In this document: positions 1 to 8,991 of the stretch, piece after piece | How positions within the stretch are numbered: the first letter of the stretch is position 1 | Layout: the number at the start of each line of letters is the position of its first letter | NCBI RefSeq assembly: GCF_001999305.1 | Contig: NZ_MLHQ01000009.1 | Location: 1-64,000, forward strand | Direction of reading: 5' to 3' | DNA from: Rodentibacter myodis | GTDB taxonomy: Bacteria; Pseudomonadota; Gammaproteobacteria; Enterobacterales; Pasteurellaceae | Length of the DNA: 64,000 bases | Notes under the pieces: model-generated | What the model was told of the DNA's origin: nothing | What the model saw: only the letters and a program-made list of their open reading frames with translations | The model's database searches: none | Made by a program: the position numbers and the translations under genes

Positions 1-377
1 TCTCCCTTGCCGAATTACCACAAGAGACCCAACCAAGTGCGGTCGCTTTTGATGATGAATTTAATGCGTTTTTGGAAGCGTATGCGAAAAATCAATCTGC
101 CGAAAAATTATTAACAACGATTATTCCTCAAGAATTTCCACACCTTATCTTATCAAAAGACAAAATAGTTCACTGGATAGAATGTGCAATGAAACTGGGT
201 ATCACAAATGAAGGAGCAATAGAACTCTTTGTTAAAGCCGAATGCTATTTACTCAACTCAACACATAAATCCGACACACTAATTTCCACAATATCAACCG
301 AATATGGCAAAATGTCCGATGTTGAACTTGCCAAGTTACTTTATTTAAAAACAAAGGAAATAAAAGAAAAGGAATAA
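1..377 (+). CDS. C-terminal part of a probable T6SS effector adaptor (DUF4123-like?), cut by window start
   Basis: An open frame runs from base 3 to the TAA at 375-377 and has no start inside the window, so this is the 3' end of a longer gene; the TTG at 72 is only an internal codon. The visible ~125 residues are mostly helical and polar, with a lysine/glutamate-rich tail. I do not recognise a motif. The gene ends 6 bases before a VasX-like effector, so the two are surely co-transcribed. In known T6SS loci this slot is usually taken by a DUF4123 chaperone/adaptor that loads the effector onto VgrG. The adaptor role is therefore inferred from position only. Confidence 0.5.
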   Translation, partial: SLAELPQETQPSAVAFDDEFNAFLEAYAKNQSAEKLLTTIIPQEFPHLILSKDKIVHWIECAMKLGITNEGAIELFVKAECYLLNSTHKSDTLISTISTEYGKMSDVELAKLLYLKTKEIKEKE

Positions 378-383
378 TGAAAC

Positions 384-3260
384 ATGCCAATGCCCTCTGC
401 CAAACAATATGACAACGACTGTATAACCGGCATGCCTTGCCAACAAGCACTCACCCCTATTATTCCGGTGAGATTTAGTCTCACCCGAAACGCCCTTGAA
501 AATATCAAAGCCGGAAAAGTGCCTGCCGCACCTCAAGACACAAAAATAGGCACGCCGGACTATGAATTAAGACGCTTACGCCAAGGCTATTTCTATATCT
601 ATGCCGAACTCGGCATGGCAAATAATTCGACCGACGGTGATGACCACCAAGAAGGGCATTGGCAAATTTTTGAATACTACATCAGCAATAATGATGGAAA
701 TAGTGCCGTTGCCCCTGAAATGTCGGCTGAGGCACGCAAAAAAATTGGTGCAACTGAAGACCCTTCTCAAAAAACAGGTCAAACTTATCATTTCCGTAAA
801 TATAGATGGAAAGACGGCACACCTCACGGGGAATGGATTCTAGACAACAAAACTTATCCCTATGCCTTTGTTCATAAACAAGTCACCCGCATTCATTATG
901 CTTACAGCGAACGGCGTTGGGCGCCCGCATTTTTTGAACTGTTGGAAACAAATCAAGAAGCACGCAAGCATATTATGCAACAAGTTTCACTCGCCAATGA
1001 TGAACCGGCTTTTAGTCTGCCGTTTTCTAAGCTCACAACAGATGTCGCCGATTTTACCCCGTCAACAATACAAAAAGATGAAGCCGATAGCCTCACCCGA
1101 GCGACATCAATCGGTTTTACCGAACGACACAATATCGCTATTCTAAAGGAAGAAGAAAAACAACGCGCACGCATTGTCGCTGTACACGACCCTATTGGTA
1201 ATTTGGCGGATGTCTCTGCACTTCATGAATTAACTTGGATTAATATGATTCGTGCCCGCCGAAAATACCTTTACCCGACCTCAACCGCAAGGGCGGTACT
1301 AAAACTTCAATCCCGATTGAGAAAAACCTGGTTTAAAAATTATCCTTATGACGTAAAAAATGAAGAAACGCTTAAAAAATATGCCGCAGATAACTTTTAT
1401 GACACCATTGATGAATTTAAAGCGATGAATCAGACAGTAGATAACATTGCTAAAGTACAAAAAGCGATGATGGAACAAGCTGGTCACTATTCGATTTGTA
1501 AATTATTGGAATACTGTGCGGTAAAAGCCATACAACGGATAAGTCAAAACGAGGTTGAAGTAAAAGCCTTAAATGACCTAAATATGCAGGCGGCAATCCT
1601 TGTCAAACTGGCGATGCAGGGAATCGGTATTTCAGACCAAGGCATGAAATATCAAGCGGAAATGTTGGCAACCGAGAGTATTTATGGCGGTTATATTGGA
1701 AAAATTATCGCCACCGCCCAACGGGTTGAATTAACTTACCGTAATCACTCAAAAGCAAATGGATTACGCGCATTGAAACGATTAGAACTTGAACTCATGT
1801 ACGAATCATTAATGAGTGCACAATTCTACCGTTGGTCATCAAAAACCTTAAAGGATAAAAGCATTACACGTGAAAGCTATCTAAAAGCCTTCGGTCTCAC
1901 TCGTACGACTGTCACCCTCACCAATACGGCGGAAAGCATAACCGCTCGTCTGGAACAACAAATCCAAGGTTTGTTACAAGATAAAGTTCAAATCCAACCA
2001 CTCATTCCCTCTCATCCACCCCGTACGATGGGCAGCACATCAAGCACGAAAAATCTGGGTTTTACCTTTGACATTATTGTGCCGGAAGGGCAAATCAATA
2101 CGCAATCGGCACAACAACATGTCAATATGTCTCATAAAATGGGGATTTTTCTTGCCGGATTATCCTTGTTGGATACATATAAAAATTTAAAGGATTCACA
2201 AAACAATCCTTGGTGGGATTCTGTTGCGCAAAGCACCTATGCACTCACCGGTTTGTTCGCGATGTTTTATTATGAAAGAAACGGCATCGCCCATGACAGC
2301 ATTAAAAACGTGCTGAGTGCAAACAAAAGCCTACTGGCTTCCCTCTTTGGCGACCAACACCTCATTGTGCAACAGGTTGATAAAGCCATTCGGGGCACTG
2401 CCTACAAACGTGGATTTGCTTACCTCGGGCATATTGCAAACTTTATGGGCATTGTGGTGGCTATTGCGGATGTCGCAAAAGGTTGGAGCAAACACGACCG
2501 TGCCTCAACCGTTTCGGGTATCTTAATGGGTGGTGCACAAACTGCCCTCTTTTTCTCTGAAATGGCGTGGGTGGGAAGGCTTGCCCCCATCAGAGTAGCT
2601 TCATTAGGGGTAGGTATGGCGGTGTCTGGCGTGCTTATGGCGGTAGGCTGGCTGCTCTTTAGTGCCTCAATGTTGTATTATTATTTTTCCGATAATGACG
2701 CAGAAGCGTGGGTACGTTCCGGGTTTTGGGGGAATTCGGATGAGTATTGGGGAGAAGAAAGAGTTTCATTTGATAAATTATTAAATGAATCTAAGATTTT
2801 TGCATTTCCTACAAATAAAGGTTACCAACAAATAGTTAGCTATTATGAGAAAGAAATGGAAGGTTTTTATAACCTAATTTTAGGGATGTCAATTCAAAAT
2901 GATATTCAAGGTGATAAAAAATTACGGGTTTATAGCCCGCTTTTTAATGCAGGAGAAAGTGTCAATAAACTCACTATTGAATGGCGACAACAAACCGTAT
3001 GGGGTGGGCCCGGTGAACGGGGCGAACAATATACGGATTTAGGCTCGGCAAAGGTGAAGAAAAAACGCTTATTGGCAAATTGTATTGAACTCGATTTTAG
3101 CGAAACGCCGCCTTTGGGTATCGTTCCAAAACCGGATTGGCGGAATTTGGGAAGAACGGTGTTAGCAACGCAAGGCATACTGACCTTGAAATATCCAAAG
3201 CTCGGCAGCTCAACGGAACATTTTATCGTTCAGCGAATATTTGGGAAAAATGAAATTTAG
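384..3260 (+). CDS. T6SS effector, VasX/BTH_I2691-like, membrane-active C-terminal half
   Basis: A 958-residue protein. The N-terminal ~200 residues have the layout of the VasX N-terminal region: PIIPVRFSL near residue 27, then YELRRLRQGYFYIY around 58-72 and a following HW..FEYY. Residues ~590-770 contain several hydrophobic stretches (around 587-600, 683-703, 711-729 and 742-769, the last ending SMLYYYF), as expected for a colicin-like pore former inserted in the target cell inner membrane. Residues 891-958 form the tail that is duplicated five times downstream. No signal peptide is seen, consistent with delivery by the T6SS rather than Sec. It follows a probable adaptor gene and precedes the immunity array by 10 bases. 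Family assignment is by remembered motif layout; pore formation is inferred. Confidence 0.75.
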   Translation: MPMPSAKQYDNDCITGMPCQQALTPIIPVRFSLTRNALENIKAGKVPAAPQDTKIGTPDYELRRLRQGYFYIYAELGMANNSTDGDDHQEGHWQIFEYYISNNDGNSAVAPEMSAEARKKIGATEDPSQKTGQTYHFRKYRWKDGTPHGEWILDNKTYPYAFVHKQVTRIHYAYSERRWAPAFFELLETNQEARKHIMQQVSLANDEPAFSLPFSKLTTDVADFTPSTIQKDEADSLTRATSIGFTERHNIAILKEEEKQRARIVAVHDPIGNLADVSALHELTWINMIRARRKYLYPTSTARAVLKLQSRLRKTWFKNYPYDVKNEETLKKYAADNFYDTIDEFKAMNQTVDNIAKVQKAMMEQAGHYSICKLLEYCAVKAIQRISQNEVEVKALNDLNMQAAILVKLAMQGIGISDQGMKYQAEMLATESIYGGYIGKIIATAQRVELTYRNHSKANGLRALKRLELELMYESLMSAQFYRWSSKTLKDKSITRESYLKAFGLTRTTVTLTNTAESITARLEQQIQGLLQDKVQIQPLIPSHPPRTMGSTSSTKNLGFTFDIIVPEGQINTQSAQQHVNMSHKMGIFLAGLSLLDTYKNLKDSQNNPWWDSVAQSTYALTGLFAMFYYERNGIAHDSIKNVLSANKSLLASLFGDQHLIVQQVDKAIRGTAYKRGFAYLGHIANFMGIVVAIADVAKGWSKHDRASTVSGILMGGAQTALFFSEMAWVGRLAPIRVASLGVGMAVSGVLMAVGWLLFSASMLYYYFSDNDAEAWVRSGFWGNSDEYWGEERVSFDKLLNESKIFAFPTNKGYQQIVSYYEKEMEGFYNLILGMSIQNDIQGDKKLRVYSPLFNAGESVNKLTIEWRQQTVWGGPGERGEQYTDLGSAKVKKKRLLANCIELDFSETPPLGIVPKPDWRNLGRTVLATQGILTLKYPKLGSSTEHFIVQRIFGKNEI

Positions 3261-3270
3261 GTAGGAAAAA

Positions 3271-4125
3271 ATGTTTAATTTTAATCATCATAGTTCTTAC
3301 ACGCCCGACACAATCTCAAGAAACATTAAACGGGTAAAAAGCGGTGTTATTGAGGTTTGTCGATATAGTGATGCAAAATTTAAACAATTTGTTTGGTTGT
3401 GGATTATTGCGATTATAGGGGTAATGACATTTCAACCTGAATATAGAAATAGTATTTATAGTGACATTGAATGGACTATTTCTCCAGATTCTAGAATAAC
3501 TCCTCGATATTATAGTTATAAAAATAGAATGATCAGTATTGGTGAGTCGTATCCTCAATATGAAGAGTTCAAAAATGAAATGTTAGAAATTCATGGCTCA
3601 CGTCGCTATACAGGTGCTTTTGCCATCTTATTTCCACTATTTCTATTCTTTTTACTTATTTTACCCAACTGGCGTCCACTACGTATCGATACCAACCGCC
3701 GTATTGCCTACTTTTGGCTATTCGGCAAGTTTTATATCACGCGTTATGATGAAAGAGCCAATCCACTCAATGCCTTGAAGCCTTACTCATACCAATCCCG
3801 ATTAACCAATCCGGAACATGCGGCATTAGTCCTTACGCTTCCTCATGAAACCGATCCCAACAATATCGTGCGCATTGATTTAGGCATTTACCGCCCCGCC
3901 TGCGATTACCAAGATCAGATACTCAAAGATTTTCTCGCCGACTATATGCAAAGCCCTAATCCCGATCAGGAATTTGCTCATTACTTCAAAAAAGAAAAAC
4001 GTTTATGGTCGGATTATATTAATTGGTTTTATCATTTCAGCCTTTTCCCAACCCGTGGCTATAACGAAAAGAAAACCGAAGCTAAAATCCAACAATGGCT
4101 TGCCAACAACCCCGAGATCTATTAA
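3271..4125 (+). CDS. Probable T6SS immunity protein, copy 1 (loop type A)
   Basis: A 284-residue membrane protein, first of six tandem paralogues. Conserved residues 1-38 (MFNFNHHSSYTPD...YSDA) are followed by membrane segment 1 (~39-53, KQFVWLWIIAIIG). A variable loop (~54-112) containing EYRNSIYSDIEW comes next, then membrane segment 2 (~114-131), then a soluble domain starting NWRPLRIDTNRRIAYFW that is nearly identical in all six copies. Both termini are predicted cytoplasmic and the loop periplasmic. Pore-forming effectors such as VasX are usually neutralised by inner-membrane immunity proteins encoded directly downstream, which is this gene's position. Function is inferred from context. 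The family may be one of the uncharacterised DUFs found beside T6SS genes. Confidence 0.72.
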   Translation: MFNFNHHSSYTPDTISRNIKRVKSGVIEVCRYSDAKFKQFVWLWIIAIIGVMTFQPEYRNSIYSDIEWTISPDSRITPRYYSYKNRMISIGESYPQYEEFKNEMLEIHGSRRYTGAFAILFPLFLFFLLILPNWRPLRIDTNRRIAYFWLFGKFYITRYDERANPLNALKPYSYQSRLTNPEHAALVLTLPHETDPNNIVRIDLGIYRPACDYQDQILKDFLADYMQSPNPDQEFAHYFKKEKRLWSDYINWFYHFSLFPTRGYNEKKTEAKIQQWLANNPEIY

Positions 4126-4141
4126 AACGCCATTATTTTTG

Positions 4142-4165
4142 ACCGCACTTTACCTAAAGTGCGGT
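4142..4165 (+). terminator. Facing uptake-sequence pair after immunity copy 1
   Basis: ACCGCACTTT and AAAGTGCGGT face each other across a 4-base loop, followed by TGATTTT. This is the usual Pasteurellaceae uptake-sequence terminator and is repeated after every unit. Confidence 0.7.
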
Positions 4166-4191
4166 TGATTTTGCATAAGAAAGATACAAAT

Positions 4192-4397
4192 GTGAAAGAA
4201 AACGCTTACTGGCAGATTGTATTGAACTTGATTTTAGCGAAACGCCGCCTTTGGGTATCATTCCAAAACCGGATTGGCGAAATTTGGGAAGAACGGTGTT
4301 AGCAACACAAGGCATACTGACCTTGAAATATCCAAAACTCGGCAGCTCAACGGAACATTTTATCGTTCAGCAAATATTTGGGAAAAATGAGATTTAG
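4192..4397 (+). pseudogene. Effector 3' tail remnant R1
   Basis: Duplicate of effector codons 891-958. One base is missing in the A-run right after the junction (GTGAAAGAAAACGC instead of GTGAAGAAAAAACGC), so the tail is out of frame from the only nearby start. It ends in a TAG just before the ribosome site of copy 2. Confidence 0.85.
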
Positions 4398-4405
4398 GAG
4401 GAAAT

Positions 4406-5266
4406 ATGTTTAATTTTAATCATCATAGATCTTACACGCCCGACACAATCTCAAGAAATATTAAACAGGTAAAAAGCAGTGTTATTGAGGTTTATCGTTA
4501 TAGCGATGCCAAACTACGCCAATTTTTATGGATGTGGTTTTTAGTTATTACTTTTTTTTGGATATGGAATATGATTGATCCGAGCCAACCGCTCCATCAT
4601 AAGATGGAATGGGCTTGGAACTCGCAAAATCTACAAATTGAGTTAATTGAACTATTAAGAGATCCTCAAAAACCTGAATATACTAGAGGAGGGACGCTAC
4701 TTAGTGAGTACACTAATAATTTATCAAGTAATGCAAAGCTAGATGCTAGAAAAGCGTGGATAATTTTGAGTGTACCATTTTGGTTCCTATTATTAATCAT
4801 CTTTCCAAACTGGCGTCCACTACGTATCGATACCAACCGCCGTATTGCCTACTTTTGGCTATTCGGCAAGTTTTATATCACGCGTTATGATGAAAGAGCC
4901 AATCCGCTCAATGCCCTGAAACCTTACTCATACCAGTCCCGATTAACCAATCCGGAGCATGCCGCATTAATCCTTACACTCCCTCACGAAACCAATCCCA
5001 ACAATATCGTGCGCGTTGATCTAGGCATTTACCGCCCCGCCTGTGATTACCAAGATCAAGTTCTCAAAGATTTTCTCGCCGACTATATGCAAAGCCCTAA
5101 CCCCGATCAGGAATTTGCTCATTACTTCAAAAAAGAAAAACGTTTATGGTCGGATTATATTAATTGGTTTTATCATTTCAGCCTTTTCCCAACCCGCGGC
5201 TATAACGAAAAGAAAACCGAAGCTAAAATCCAACAGTGGCTTACCAACAATCCCGAAATCTATTAA
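4406..5266 (+). CDS. Probable T6SS immunity protein, copy 2 (loop type B)
   Basis: A 286-residue paralogue with the same N-terminal cap and C-terminal domain as copy 1 but a different first membrane segment and loop. The type B signature is RQFLWMWFLVITFFWIWN, then IDPSQPLHHKMEWAWN and a GG.LLSEY stretch near the end of the loop. Membrane segment 2 (VPFWFLLLIIFPNW) leads into the shared RPLRIDTNRRIAYFW domain. It is preceded by TAGGAGGAAATATG, a strong ribosome site. The loop difference implies a distinct specificity from type A copies; this is inference. Confidence 0.72.
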   Translation: MFNFNHHRSYTPDTISRNIKQVKSSVIEVYRYSDAKLRQFLWMWFLVITFFWIWNMIDPSQPLHHKMEWAWNSQNLQIELIELLRDPQKPEYTRGGTLLSEYTNNLSSNAKLDARKAWIILSVPFWFLLLIIFPNWRPLRIDTNRRIAYFWLFGKFYITRYDERANPLNALKPYSYQSRLTNPEHAALILTLPHETNPNNIVRVDLGIYRPACDYQDQVLKDFLADYMQSPNPDQEFAHYFKKEKRLWSDYINWFYHFSLFPTRGYNEKKTEAKIQQWLTNNPEIY

Positions 5267-5282
5267 AACGCCGCTATTTTTG

Positions 5283-5306
5283 ACCGCACTTTACCTAAAG
5301 TGCGGT
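5283..5306 (+). terminator. Facing uptake-sequence pair after immunity copy 2
   Basis: The same ACCGCACTTT / AAAGTGCGGT stem as after copy 1, followed by TGATTTT. It separates the copy 2 gene from tail remnant R2. Confidence 0.7.
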
Positions 5307-5337
5307 TGATTTTGCATAAGTTTTTAAAGATACAAAT

Positions 5338-5543
5338 GTGAAAAAAAACGCTTATTGGCAAATTGTATTGAACTCGATTTTAGCGAAACGCCGCCTTAGG
5401 GTATCGTTCCAAAACCGGATTGGCGAAATTTGGGAAGAACGGTGTTAGCAACGCAAGGCATACTAACTTTGAAATATCCAAAACTCGGCAGTTCAACAGA
5501 ACATTTTATCGTTCAGCGAATATTTGGGAAAAATGAGATTTAG
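5338..5543 (+). pseudogene. Effector 3' tail remnant R2
   Basis: Duplicate of the effector tail with two lesions. One A is lost in the junction A-run (eight A's), and the effector leucine codon TTG in CCTTTGGGT has become TAG. It cannot encode the tail. Confidence 0.85.
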
Positions 5544-5551
5544 GAGGAAAT

Positions 5552-6412
5552 ATGTTTAATTTTAATCATCATAGATCTTACACGCCCGATACAATCTCAA
5601 GAAATATTAAACGGGTAAAAAACGATGTTATAGAAGTTTGTCGGTATAGTGATGCAAAATTTAAGCAGTTTATTTGGCTGTGGATCGTCGCTATTTTTGG
5701 TGTTTTAGGATTAGAACCTGAATATAGAGCAAATATACATAGTGAGATCGAATGGGCTATAAATCCAGATAAACAACTAGAAATACAATACAATGAACTG
5801 TATCTGCTGTATAAAAAAGATAACGAACTCCATAAATTTAGAAGCTATGAAGAATACAAAAAAGGGATGCTAGAGTATCATATAGAAAGTACTTATATAG
5901 GCTTTTTCTGTATTTTTTTTCCAATTTTTCTATTACTTTTGCTTATATCTCCAAACTGGCGTCCACTACGTATCGATACCAACCGCCGTATTGCCTACTT
6001 TTGGCTATTCGGCAAGTTTTATATCACGCGTTATGATGAAAGAGCCAATCCACTCAATGCCCTGAAGCCTTACTCATACCAGTCCCGATTAACCAATCCG
6101 GAGCATGCCGCATTAATCCTTACACTCCCTCATGAAACCGATCCCAACAATATCGTGCGCGTTGATTTAGGCATTTACCGCCCCGCCTGTGATTACCAAG
6201 ATCAAGTTCTCAAAGATTTTCTCGCCGACTATATGCAAAGCCCTAACCCCGATCAGGAATTTGCCCACTACTTCAAAAAAGAAAAACGCTTATGGTCGGA
6301 TTATATTAATTGGTTTTATCATTTCAGCCTTTTCCCAACCCGCGGCTACAACGAAAAGAAAACTGAAGCCAAAATCCAACAATGGCTTGCCAACAATCCC
6401 GAGATCTATTAA
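5552..6412 (+). CDS. Probable T6SS immunity protein, copy 3 (loop type A)
   Basis: A 286-residue type A paralogue. After the common N-terminal cap it has KQFIWLWIVAIFGV as membrane segment 1, then a loop with EPEYRANIHSEIEWAINPD and a KKDNELHKF stretch, ending YIG before membrane segment 2. The loop is clearly related to those of copies 1 and 5 but differs at many positions, whereas residues from NWRPLRID onward are almost unchanged. That contrast suggests the loop diversifies while recombination keeps the C-terminal half uniform. Immunity function is inferred from position behind the effector. Confidence 0.72.
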   Translation: MFNFNHHRSYTPDTISRNIKRVKNDVIEVCRYSDAKFKQFIWLWIVAIFGVLGLEPEYRANIHSEIEWAINPDKQLEIQYNELYLLYKKDNELHKFRSYEEYKKGMLEYHIESTYIGFFCIFFPIFLLLLLISPNWRPLRIDTNRRIAYFWLFGKFYITRYDERANPLNALKPYSYQSRLTNPEHAALILTLPHETDPNNIVRVDLGIYRPACDYQDQVLKDFLADYMQSPNPDQEFAHYFKKEKRLWSDYINWFYHFSLFPTRGYNEKKTEAKIQQWLANNPEIY

Positions 6413-6428
6413 AACGCCGCTATTTTTG

Positions 6429-6452
6429 ACCGCACTTTACCTAAAGTGCGGT
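6429..6452 (+). terminator. Facing uptake-sequence pair after immunity copy 3
   Basis: The same ACCGCACTTT / AAAGTGCGGT stem with a following T-rich stretch (TGATTTTA). Confidence 0.7.
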
Positions 6453-6484
6453 TGATTTTACATAAGTTTTTTAAAGATACAAAT

Positions 6485-6690
6485 GTGAAAAAAAACGCTT
6501 ATTGGCAAATTGTATTGAACTTAATTTTAGCGAAACGCCGCCTTAGGGTATCGTTCCAAAAGCGGATTGGCGAAATTTGGGCAGAATGGTTCTCGCTACG
6601 CAAGGAGTATTAACCTTAACATACCCGAAACTGGGTTCTTCGACGGACTATTTTATTGTTCAACGCCTATTTAGAAAAAATGAGATCTAG
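6485..6690 (+). pseudogene. Effector 3' tail remnant R3 (mosaic)
   Basis: The first half matches R2, with the same lost A and the same TAG. The second half, from about 6590, is much more diverged from every other tail in the window (for example GGTTCTCGCTACGC and CTGGGTTCTTCGACGG) although the encoded residues are mostly kept. This points to a recombination with a related but different effector tail. Confidence 0.8.
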
Positions 6691-6698
6691 GAGAGTTT

Positions 6699-7562
6699 AT
6701 GTTTAACTTTAATAATCAATCAAAATCCTATACACCCGATACGATCTCAAGAAATATCAGGCAGGTTAGAGAGGGGGTGATTGAAATACGCCGTTACAGT
6801 GATGCCCAACTACGTCAATTTTTATGGATGTGGTTTTTAGTTATCACTTTTTTTTGGATGTGGAACATTATTGATCCTTCACAACCATTACATCATAAGA
6901 TGGAATGGGCATGGAATTCTGAAAATAAAATCAATGAGATAGTTTCTTTGTGGAAATCCACCGACAACCCACTCTACACCAGAGATGGTCAATTACTAAG
7001 TGAATACAAAAATGAATTATCTTTAAATACAAAGCAAGATATTCTTAATTCATGGTGCATTTTAAGTATACCATTTTGCTTTTTTCTATTATTAATAGCA
7101 CCAGATTGGCGTCCACTACGTATTGACACCAACCGCCGAATTGCCTACTTTTGGCAATTCGGTAAATTTTATATCACACGCTATGATGAAAGAACCAATC
7201 CGCTCAATGCCATGAAGCCTTACTCATACCAATCCCGATTAACCAATCCGGAGCATGCCGCATTAATCCTTACACTCCCTCACGAAACCGATCCCAACAA
7301 TATCGTGCGCGTTGATTTAGGCATTTTCCGCCCCGCCTGTGATTACCAAGATCAGGTACTCAAAGATTTTCTCACCGACTATATGCAAAGCCCTAACCCC
7401 GATCAGGAATTTGCCCATTACTTCAAAAAAGAAAAACGTTTATGGTCGGATTATATTAATTGGTTTTATCATTTCAGCCTTTTCCCAACCCGCGGCTATA
7501 ACGAAAAGAAAACCGAAGCAAAAATCCAACAATGGCTTGCCAACAATCCCGAAATCTATTAA
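6699..7562 (+). CDS. Probable T6SS immunity protein, copy 4 (loop type B, most diverged 5' end)
   Basis: A 287-residue type B paralogue. Its N-terminal cap differs from all others (MFNFNNQSKSYTPD, RQVREGVIEIRR) and its leader is AGGAGAGTTTATG rather than AGGAGGAAATATG. Membrane segment 1 is QFLWMWFLVITFFWMWN, followed by IDPSQPLHHKMEWAWNSEN. The second segment ends APDWRPLRID, and the shared C-terminal domain follows with few changes. Together with remnant R3 this indicates that the stretch from ~6590 to the loop came in from a related locus. Function as for the other copies, inferred. Confidence 0.72.
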   Translation: MFNFNNQSKSYTPDTISRNIRQVREGVIEIRRYSDAQLRQFLWMWFLVITFFWMWNIIDPSQPLHHKMEWAWNSENKINEIVSLWKSTDNPLYTRDGQLLSEYKNELSLNTKQDILNSWCILSIPFCFFLLLIAPDWRPLRIDTNRRIAYFWQFGKFYITRYDERTNPLNAMKPYSYQSRLTNPEHAALILTLPHETDPNNIVRVDLGIFRPACDYQDQVLKDFLTDYMQSPNPDQEFAHYFKKEKRLWSDYINWFYHFSLFPTRGYNEKKTEAKIQQWLANNPEIY

Positions 7563-7578
7563 AACACCGCTATTTTTG

Positions 7579-7602
7579 ACCGCACTTTACCTAAAGTGCG
7601 GT
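7579..7602 (+). terminator. Facing uptake-sequence pair after immunity copy 4
   Basis: The same ACCGCACTTT / AAAGTGCGGT stem followed by TGATTTT. Confidence 0.7.
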
Positions 7603-7633
7603 TGATTTTGCATAAGTTTTTAAAGATACAAAT

Positions 7634-7840
7634 GTGAAGAAAAAACGCTTATTGGCAAATTGTATTAAACTTGATTTTAGCGAAACGCCGCCTTTGGCCA
7701 TCGTTCCAAAAGCGGATTGGCGAAATTTGGGAAGAACGATGTTAGCAACACAAGGCATACTAACTTTGAAATATCCAAAACTTGGTAGCTCAATGGAATA
7801 TTTTATCGTTCAGCGAATATTTGGGAAAAATGAGATTTAG
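7634..7840 (+). pseudogene. Effector 3' tail remnant R4 (frame intact)
   Basis: A full 68-codon tail copy, open from GTG to TAG, encoding a peptide like effector residues 891-958 with a handful of changes (LAIVPKAD for LGIVPKPD, SSMEYF for SSTEHF). No good ribosome site precedes the GTG, so it is probably untranslated, but it remains a usable recombination donor for the effector C-terminus. Confidence 0.75.
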
Positions 7841-7848
7841 GAGGAAAT

Positions 7849-8709
7849 ATGTTTAATTTTAATCATCATAGATCTTACACGCCCGATACAATCTCAAGAA
7901 ATATTAAACGGGTAAAAAACGATGTTATAGAAGTTTGTCGGTATAGTGATGCAAAATTTAAACAATTTGTTTGGTTATGGATCATAGCTATTATTGGAAT
8001 TGCTTCCTATAACATAACATCTGAAAATAATATTTATAAAGATATAAAATGGGCATTAGCTCCTGACGAGCAATTACAAAAACAATACAATAGGTTGACT
8101 AAAGTGTATAAATCTCATAATAAGATAGAACAATTAGAACAATATAGTGAATACAGAAAAGATATGCTATCTCGTCACACAGGAAGCACTTATGTTGGTT
8201 TTTTCTATATATTATTTCCAATTTTTCTATTACTTTTGCTTATCTCGCCCAACTGGCGTCCACTACGTATCGACACCAACCGCCGTATTGCCTACTTTTG
8301 GCTATTCGGCAAGTTTTATATCACGCGTTATGATGAAAGAACCAATCCGCTCAATGCCCTGAAACCTTACTCATACCAGTCCCGATTAACCAATCCGGAG
8401 CATGCTGCATTAGTCCTTACGCTTCCTCATGAAACCGATCCCAACAATATTGTGCGCGTTGATCTAGGCATTTACCGCCCCGCCTGTGATTACCAAGATC
8501 AGGTACTCAAAGATTTTCTCACCGACTATATGCAAAGCCCTAACCCCGATCAGGAATTTGCTCATTACTTCAAAAAAGAAAAACGTTTATGGTCGGATTA
8601 TATTAATTGGTTTTATCATTTCAGCCTTTTCCCAACCCGTGGCTATAACGAAAAGAAAACCGAAGCTAAAATCCAACAGTGGCTTACCAACAATCCCGAA
8701 ATCTATTAA
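7849..8709 (+). CDS. Probable T6SS immunity protein, copy 5 (loop type A)
   Basis: A 286-residue type A paralogue. Its first ~30 codons are nearly identical to copy 3 (RVKNDVIEVCRYSDAKFKQF). The loop then diverges: ENNIYKDIKWALAPDEQL, a YKSHNKIEQLEQY stretch, and STYVG before membrane segment 2. The C-terminal domain from NWRPLRID is the shared one. It sits 8 bases after remnant R4 behind a TAGGAGG ribosome site. As with the other copies it is probably an inner-membrane protein facing the periplasm with its loop. Confidence 0.72.
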   Translation: MFNFNHHRSYTPDTISRNIKRVKNDVIEVCRYSDAKFKQFVWLWIIAIIGIASYNITSENNIYKDIKWALAPDEQLQKQYNRLTKVYKSHNKIEQLEQYSEYRKDMLSRHTGSTYVGFFYILFPIFLLLLLISPNWRPLRIDTNRRIAYFWLFGKFYITRYDERTNPLNALKPYSYQSRLTNPEHAALVLTLPHETDPNNIVRVDLGIYRPACDYQDQVLKDFLTDYMQSPNPDQEFAHYFKKEKRLWSDYINWFYHFSLFPTRGYNEKKTEAKIQQWLTNNPEIY

Positions 8710-8725
8710 AACGCCGCTATTTTTG

Positions 8726-8749
8726 ACCGCACTTTACCTAAAGTGCGGT
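8726..8749 (+). terminator. Facing uptake-sequence pair after immunity copy 5
   Basis: The same ACCGCACTTT / AAAGTGCGGT stem followed by TGATTTT. Confidence 0.7.
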
Positions 8750-8776
8750 TGATTTTGCATAAGTAAAGATACAAAT

Positions 8777-8983
8777 GTGAAGAAAAAACGCTTATTGGCA
8801 AATTGTATTGAACTTGATTTTAGCGAAACGCCGCCTTTAGGTATCGTTCCAAAAGCGGATTGGCGAAATTTGGGAAGAACGATGTTAGCAACACAAGGCA
8901 TACTAACTTTGAAATATCCAAAACTCGGCAGTTCAACAGAACATTTTATTGTTCAGCGAATATTTGGGAAAAATGAGATTTAA
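8777..8983 (+). pseudogene. Effector 3' tail remnant R5 (frame intact)
   Basis: A 68-codon tail copy open from GTG to TAA. It encodes nearly the effector tail, with PKAD for PKPD and RTM for RTV. Like R4 it could replace the effector C-terminus by recombination without breaking the frame. Confidence 0.75.
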
Positions 8984-8991
8984 GAGGAAAT

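Noticed and set aside
5043..5309. Recurrent 88-codon open frames in each repeat unit (for example MITKIKFSK...)
   Set aside because: They are the +1 frame of the conserved immunity C-terminal domain, repeated because the DNA is repeated. No ribosome site, and the main frame explains the conservation.
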